Origin: Roseiconus nitratireducens
GTDB lineage: Bacteria; Planctomycetota; Planctomycetia; Pirellulales; Pirellulaceae
Assembly (NCBI RefSeq): GCF_008629675.1
Contig: NZ_VWOX01000009.1
Coordinates: 1 to 64,000, forward strand
Direction: 5' to 3'
Length of the DNA: 64,000 nucleotides
The notes below the pieces were generated by a model that was not told the DNA's origin, searched no databases, and worked only from the letters and a program-made list of their open reading frames with translations. The translations under genes were made by a program, and so were the position numbers. Positions 60,643 through 64,000 of the stretch are shown here, one piece after another (position 1 is the stretch's first letter; each line of letters begins with the position of its first letter).

Positions 60643-61749
60643 TTACGTTGCGGAGGCCAGCTTCAACTGGTCGGCGACGGCCTGGGCAACGTCGCTCGTC
60701 CCAGCCTTGCCACCCAGATCGGGCGTCAAACAGTCACCTTGCCGGATCACTTGTGCCACGGCGTTTTCGATGATCATCGCGGCTTCCAAACAAACCGCGT
60801 CGCGGTGTTTGTCGCCAAGCCAGTCGAGCATCATCGAAGCCGACAGGATGGTGGCCAACGGGTTGGCAAGGTTCTTACCGGCGATCTGAGGCGCGGTTCC
60901 GTGCGACGGCTGGAACAAAGCATGTTCGTCGCCGATCTCCGCGGAAGGCCCCAAACCCAATCCACCGACCAGACCGGCCCCCAGATCCGACAGGATGTCG
61001 CCGAACTGGTTTTCCATCACCAAGACGTCAAAATCCCACGGTCGTTGGACCATGTACAAGCTCATCGCGTCTACGTAGACGGCATCGCTAGGCACATCGG
61101 GATACTGCCCGGCGACGTCAAAGAATACCTGACGAAAGAATGCCAGTGAGCGGAACACGTTGGCCTTGTCCACGCAGGTGACGCGACGCTGACCATCCAG
61201 TGGCCGTCCGTTGCGTCTCCGTGCCAGACGAAAAGCGAAATCGGTGACGCGTGAAGTCCCCTGCCGAGTGATCACCATTGTGTCGGTCGCAACCTCCTCC
61301 CCGACGCGACTTCCTCCGCCGAACGAAGCAAACAGACCTTCCAGGTTTTCCCGGACCACGACGAAGTCGATCCCGGGTCCGGCATCCCGCAGGGCACAGG
61401 GGGCACCCGGGTAAAGCTTGACCGGCCGGACGGCCGAATGCACGCCCAGGGCACGACGAAGTCCGACCATCATCATGGGTTGCACTTCGGTGCCGTCGGG
61501 CTGCCGCACGTCGGGCAATCCGATCGCCGAAAGCAATACCGCATCGGCATCCAAACAATCCCGCAGCACGTCGGCGGGAATGGTTTCGCCGGTTTGACGA
61601 TAGAGTTCCGCCCCCGCTTGATGGGAGGTAAAAGAAAGCTCCAGCCCGGGCAGTCCGGCAACCAACTGGTCCAGTACCGTGCGGGTCGCCCGCATGCACT
61701 CTGGCCCAATGCCGTCGCCAGGAAGTAGGGCAATGCGATAAGCAGTCAT
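60643..61749 (-). CDS. Isocitrate/isopropylmalate dehydrogenase-family enzyme
   Basis: 368 residues from ATG at 61749 (MTAYRIALLPGDGIGPE); a TTG at 61764 is possible. Motifs: PGDGIGPE, VVVRENLEGLFASFGGG, CVDKANVF, YVDAMSLYMVQRP, ENQFGDILSDLGAGLVGGLGLGPSAEIGD and HGTAPQIAGKNLANPLA. These define the NAD(P)-dependent beta-decarboxylating dehydrogenases of 2-hydroxyacids (isocitrate, isopropylmalate, tartrate, malate). Because it sits at the end of an OtnK-OtnC-ABM cluster, a four-carbon acid sugar or its phosphate, or tartrate, is a likelier substrate than a citric-acid-cycle intermediate. PdxA-type enzymes of the same fold do this in other DUF1537 operons. Confidence 0.85.
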   Translation of the reverse strand: MTAYRIALLPGDGIGPECMRATRTVLDQLVAGLPGLELSFTSHQAGAELYRQTGETIPADVLRDCLDADAVLLSAIGLPDVRQPDGTEVQPMMMVGLRRALGVHSAVRPVKLYPGAPCALRDAGPGIDFVVVRENLEGLFASFGGGSRVGEEVATDTMVITRQGTSRVTDFAFRLARRRNGRPLDGQRRVTCVDKANVFRSLAFFRQVFFDVAGQYPDVPSDAVYVDAMSLYMVQRPWDFDVLVMENQFGDILSDLGAGLVGGLGLGPSAEIGDEHALFQPSHGTAPQIAGKNLANPLATILSASMMLDWLGDKHRDAVCLEAAMIIENAVAQVIRQGDCLTPDLGGKAGTSDVAQAVADQLKLASAT

Positions 61750-61786
61750 AGGGGATGCATTCAATTAATCGAGGTTGCTGACATTC

Positions 61787-62086
61787 CTAGTGATCGTTCA
61801 GACCAGCTTCCGCCCAACTGCGAACGTCTTTGCTGACCACCCATGGCGTTACCCGAGCATCGAACCGGCGAAAATGCGCACTGTCCAAATGCGTCTGAAA
61901 CGCTTGGGAGTCGTCGTACTTTTCATACAAGAAAAAGCTTCCCGGTCGGTCAGGATCGATACACACATCGAATTGTCGGCAACACGGTTCCGACCGCAAC
62001 GAATCCTGCGACTGTTGCATGACCGTCGCGCGAAACTCTTCCACGTGTTCTGGATGAATCTCAAATTGCACCGTGACGACGTACAT
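61787..62086 (-). CDS. ABM-domain protein (putative monooxygenase/isomerase-type, dimeric barrel)
   Basis: 99 residues from ATG at 62086 (MYVVTVQFEIHPEHVEEF); a GTG at 62095 precedes it. It is a single antibiotic-biosynthesis-monooxygenase type ferredoxin-like fold: VTVQFEIHPEHVEEFRATV, SEPCCRQFDVCIDPDRPGSFFLYEKYDD and QAFQTHLDSAHFRRF. Members can be quinol monooxygenases, LsrG-type isomerases or simply stress-related. Tight spacing (25 bases after otnC, 37 before the dehydrogenase) places it in the same operon, so a small accessory or isomerase-like step in the acid-sugar route is plausible but not shown. Confidence 0.85.
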   Translation of the reverse strand: MYVVTVQFEIHPEHVEEFRATVMQQSQDSLRSEPCCRQFDVCIDPDRPGSFFLYEKYDDSQAFQTHLDSAHFRRFDARVTPWVVSKDVRSWAEAGLNDH

Positions 62087-62111
62087 CGAACACACACCGG
62101 GTTTTGGAAAA

Positions 62112-62747
62112 CTATTGATGGGGAAATCGCTCTGCCAACTCTCGAACTTGGTCGGGGCTGAGGCAATTGATTCTTTCGTTGCGTAGCATCAGGTACAACT
62201 TCGCGGTCGCCTCCAACTCCTCCATCGCGTCCACCGCCGCCTCCAACGATCCGGCCGAAACCAGTGGTCCGTGGTTGGACAACAAAACCGCGTGCGCCGA
62301 CTTCGCGGCCTGCTCGATTGCTTCGGCAAGCTTTCTGTCGCCTGGCGGGAAATAGGGGACCAGTGGAAGGGAACCCACCCGCATCACGTAGTACGCGGTG
62401 ATCGGCGGCAGGACATTGGCCGGATCGACATCGGCCAAACAGGACACGGCGACCGAATGTGTCGAGTGCAAATGCACGATCGCACGCTCGGCGGGACGAC
62501 AGTGATACATCGATTGATGCAAAAAAGCTTCCTTGGACGGCTTGTCACCGGCGACCCATTTTCCGCTGGAGTCCAACTTCGCGATTCGGTCGGGATCCAA
62601 TCGCCCCAAACAGGAATTCGTCGGCGTGATCAACATGCCATCGGGCAGTCGGGCACTGAGGTTTCCAGAGTTGCCGGCGGTCAAGCCTCGCTCAAACATC
62701 GACCGGGCCAGCCGAACCATCTGTTCACGAAGTTCGCGTTCGCTCAT
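62112..62747 (-). CDS. otnC: Class II aldolase-family 3-oxo-tetronate 4-phosphate decarboxylase (OtnC-like)
   Basis: 211 residues from ATG at 62747, overlapping the kinase gene stop by 4 bases. Class II aldolase/adducin motifs: TAGNSGNLSAR phosphate-binding loop, zinc ligands in IVHLHSTHSVAV and SNHGPLVSAG, and the catalytic-type acid in SKEAFLHQSMY. With the adjacent DUF1537 kinase, the expected reaction is cleavage and decarboxylation of 3-oxo-tetronate 4-phosphate to dihydroxyacetone phosphate and CO2, as in known OtnK/OtnC pairs. Other class II aldolases (fuculose-phosphate type) are an alternative, but the pairing favours OtnC. Confidence 0.88.
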   Translation of the reverse strand: MSERELREQMVRLARSMFERGLTAGNSGNLSARLPDGMLITPTNSCLGRLDPDRIAKLDSSGKWVAGDKPSKEAFLHQSMYHCRPAERAIVHLHSTHSVAVSCLADVDPANVLPPITAYYVMRVGSLPLVPYFPPGDRKLAEAIEQAAKSAHAVLLSNHGPLVSAGSLEAAVDAMEELEATAKLYLMLRNERINCLSPDQVRELAERFPHQ

Positions 62748-64000
62748 CCGAACTGCTCCAACGCTGCCTGGAAAAAATCTTCTCCACCGAAGTTGCCCGA
62801 CTTCAGCGCCAGAGCCAGCGGCGGATCACTCCCAAGGGTCTGCGTCCATGGCACACCGGGACAGATCTCTGGACCAATCTCCAAAACCCGGACGCCCAAT
62901 CGGTCGGCGACGGCGCCAGAAGTTTCTCCTCCCGCCAAGACCAGACGCCGAACCGACAATCGTTCAACCAGCAAAACGGCCACCAAAGCAAAGAAACGTT
63001 CGAGCGCCGTCGCCACGTTTTCCCTGCCGAAGCGCTGCTGCAACCGCTCGACGTGCTCGGGCGAGGCGGAAGAGGTAATCATGAGTGGTAACTCGGCCGA
63101 GACGTTGGTCGCCCAGTCGAACAGCTTGCGGACTTGCATTTCGGGATCCGCCAAAACCGCTTCGACATCCACCTCCCAACACGCGCTCCGCCGCTTCATC
63201 CATCGCACCTGGGCCTGCGTCGCCGGCGAACAACTGCCCGCGATGATGGCGCTGCGACCGTCAATCGCGAAAGCTTGCCCTCCGTCTCCGACCGGACCCC
63301 AGAGGCCGCGCGTCTGATAGGCCGCGGGAAGAAACCTGCCCAACCCCGATCCACCCGTCACCAACGGCAAGTCCGCAGCGACGGCCGCCAGACTTTCCAG
63401 ATGCGGCGGCCGGCAAGTGTCGGCAATGACCAATTTCAAGCCGCGTTTTTGCAACTGATCCAGGTGCTCCGTGATCGCCGCGGCGCCGTTGTCGATCACT
63501 CCGGCCGGCAACAGCCCGACTTCGCCATGCGTCTGCTTGCGCAGCACGCGCACCAGGTTGGCATCGGTCATCGGATTCAACGGATGATGCTGCATCCCGG
63601 ACTCGTGCAACAACTTGTCACCGACGAACAGGTGTCCTTGATAAACGGTTCGCCCCGCATCGGGAAACGCGGGACAAAAAATGGTTTGGTCGCAGGCAAG
63701 CCGCTCCATCAAGGCTTCGGCCACCGGTCCGATATTCCCCTCGTCGGTCGAATCAAAGGTCGAACAGTATTTGAAATAGATCCGCTCGATGCCGGCCGTC
63801 AGCAACTGATCCAATACGGCGAGGGATTGCTGGACCGACACCGATGCGGTGACCGACCGAGTCTTCAAGGCAACCACCACGGCGTCGAATCCCTCGACGC
63901 GTGCCCAGGCAGACGGCTCCGGGATGCCCAGTAACTGCACCACACGCATCCCACCCTGAACCAGGTTCAGAGCCAGATCGGTCGCACCGGTCACGTCGTC
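62744..64000 (-). CDS. otnK: Four-carbon acid sugar kinase (DUF1537, OtnK-like), 5' end beyond the window
   Basis: The visible part starts at the window edge with DDVTGATDLALNLV, the N-terminal DDxTGA(T/S)D motif of DUF1537 kinases, so only a few residues are missing. Other family blocks are YFKYCSTFDSTDEGNIGPV, CPAFPDAGRTVYQGHLFV, LNPMTDANLVRVLRKQT and the C-terminal ATP-binding LVLAGGETSGAVADRLGV, EIGPEICPGVPW and LKSGNFGGEDFF. It phosphorylates 3-oxo-tetronates such as 3-dehydro-L-erythronate, feeding the OtnC decarboxylase. The gene overlaps otnC by 4 bases. Its promoter and any upstream dehydrogenase lie outside the window. Confidence 0.93.
   Translation of the reverse strand, partial: DDVTGATDLALNLVQGGMRVVQLLGIPEPSAWARVEGFDAVVVALKTRSVTASVSVQQSLAVLDQLLTAGIERIYFKYCSTFDSTDEGNIGPVAEALMERLACDQTIFCPAFPDAGRTVYQGHLFVGDKLLHESGMQHHPLNPMTDANLVRVLRKQTHGEVGLLPAGVIDNGAAAITEHLDQLQKRGLKLVIADTCRPPHLESLAAVAADLPLVTGGSGLGRFLPAAYQTRGLWGPVGDGGQAFAIDGRSAIIAGSCSPATQAQVRWMKRRSACWEVDVEAVLADPEMQVRKLFDWATNVSAELPLMITSSASPEHVERLQQRFGRENVATALERFFALVAVLLVERLSVRRLVLAGGETSGAVADRLGVRVLEIGPEICPGVPWTQTLGSDPPLALALKSGNFGGEDFFQAALEQFG

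Overview
The window looks like chromosomal DNA of a marine-type planctomycete, most likely family Pirellulaceae (order Pirellulales). The grounds are the gene content: a DUF1501 protein paired with a cytochrome/PSD1-type giant protein, many secreted sulfatases and glycan-active enzymes, many Hanks-type kinases and PP2C phosphatases, a DcaP-like porin, high GC, and frequent GTG/TTG starts with weak Shine-Dalgarno sites. No rRNA, tRNA or CRISPR array was seen. Species cannot be named from the sequence alone.

Layout. 0-10 kb is a secreted polysaccharide-degradation block: a propeller-like secreted protein, a GH5-type hydrolase, a 1,901-residue sulfatase-GH127-sulfatase fusion, and a sialidase-like propeller. 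10.05-10.73 kb is an intergenic region packed with short phrases (GGGGACAGAGCAC), REP-like hairpins and a 140-bp segment bounded by an inverted repeat. 10.7-14.6 kb carries a covalent-FMN-type protein next to a NapH/NapG-type polyferredoxin, probably an extracytosolic electron-transfer pair. 14.7-24.4 kb has a TRIC/UPF0126 membrane protein, a PhoD phosphatase one base before L-serine dehydratase, an ECF sigma factor divergent from a thioredoxin-fused secreted protein, and a CDF zinc exporter. 24.4-30 kb holds small proteins (a 52-residue lipoprotein, a zinc ribbon), a HEAT protein, a secreted EEP nuclease/phosphatase and flotillin-like FloA. 30.8-32.7 kb is a cold-shock pair (DEAD-box helicase, CspA-like protein) ending in a strong terminator.

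32.7-40 kb contains envelope proteins: a second EEP protein, an autotransporter, a patatin-like lipase and a DcaP-like porin. 40-45.7 kb is the planctomycete DUF1501/PSCyt-PSD1 pair, with overlapping genes. 46.3-56.1 kb is dominated by signalling: a GNAT-nitrilase fusion, a non-RD kinase with a PP2C partner, an operon of PP2C-cNMP-binding protein, GluR0-like glutamate-receptor channel and CorA, and a membrane protein translationally coupled to a second kinase. 56.2-57.9 kb is a RAYT-like HUH transposase gene flanked by oppositely oriented clusters of the same GGGGACAGAGCAC phrase. 57.9-64 kb has a DUF5060/collagen-binding type glycan protein and a four-carbon acid-sugar operon (OtnK kinase, OtnC aldolase/decarboxylase, an ABM protein and an isocitrate/isopropylmalate-type dehydrogenase); the kinase runs off the right edge.

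The strongest candidates for something under-described are the RAYT and its phrase/hairpin repeat families, the PP2C-cNBD / GluR0 / CorA operon, the double-sulfatase GH127 fusion, and the flavin-polyferredoxin pair.
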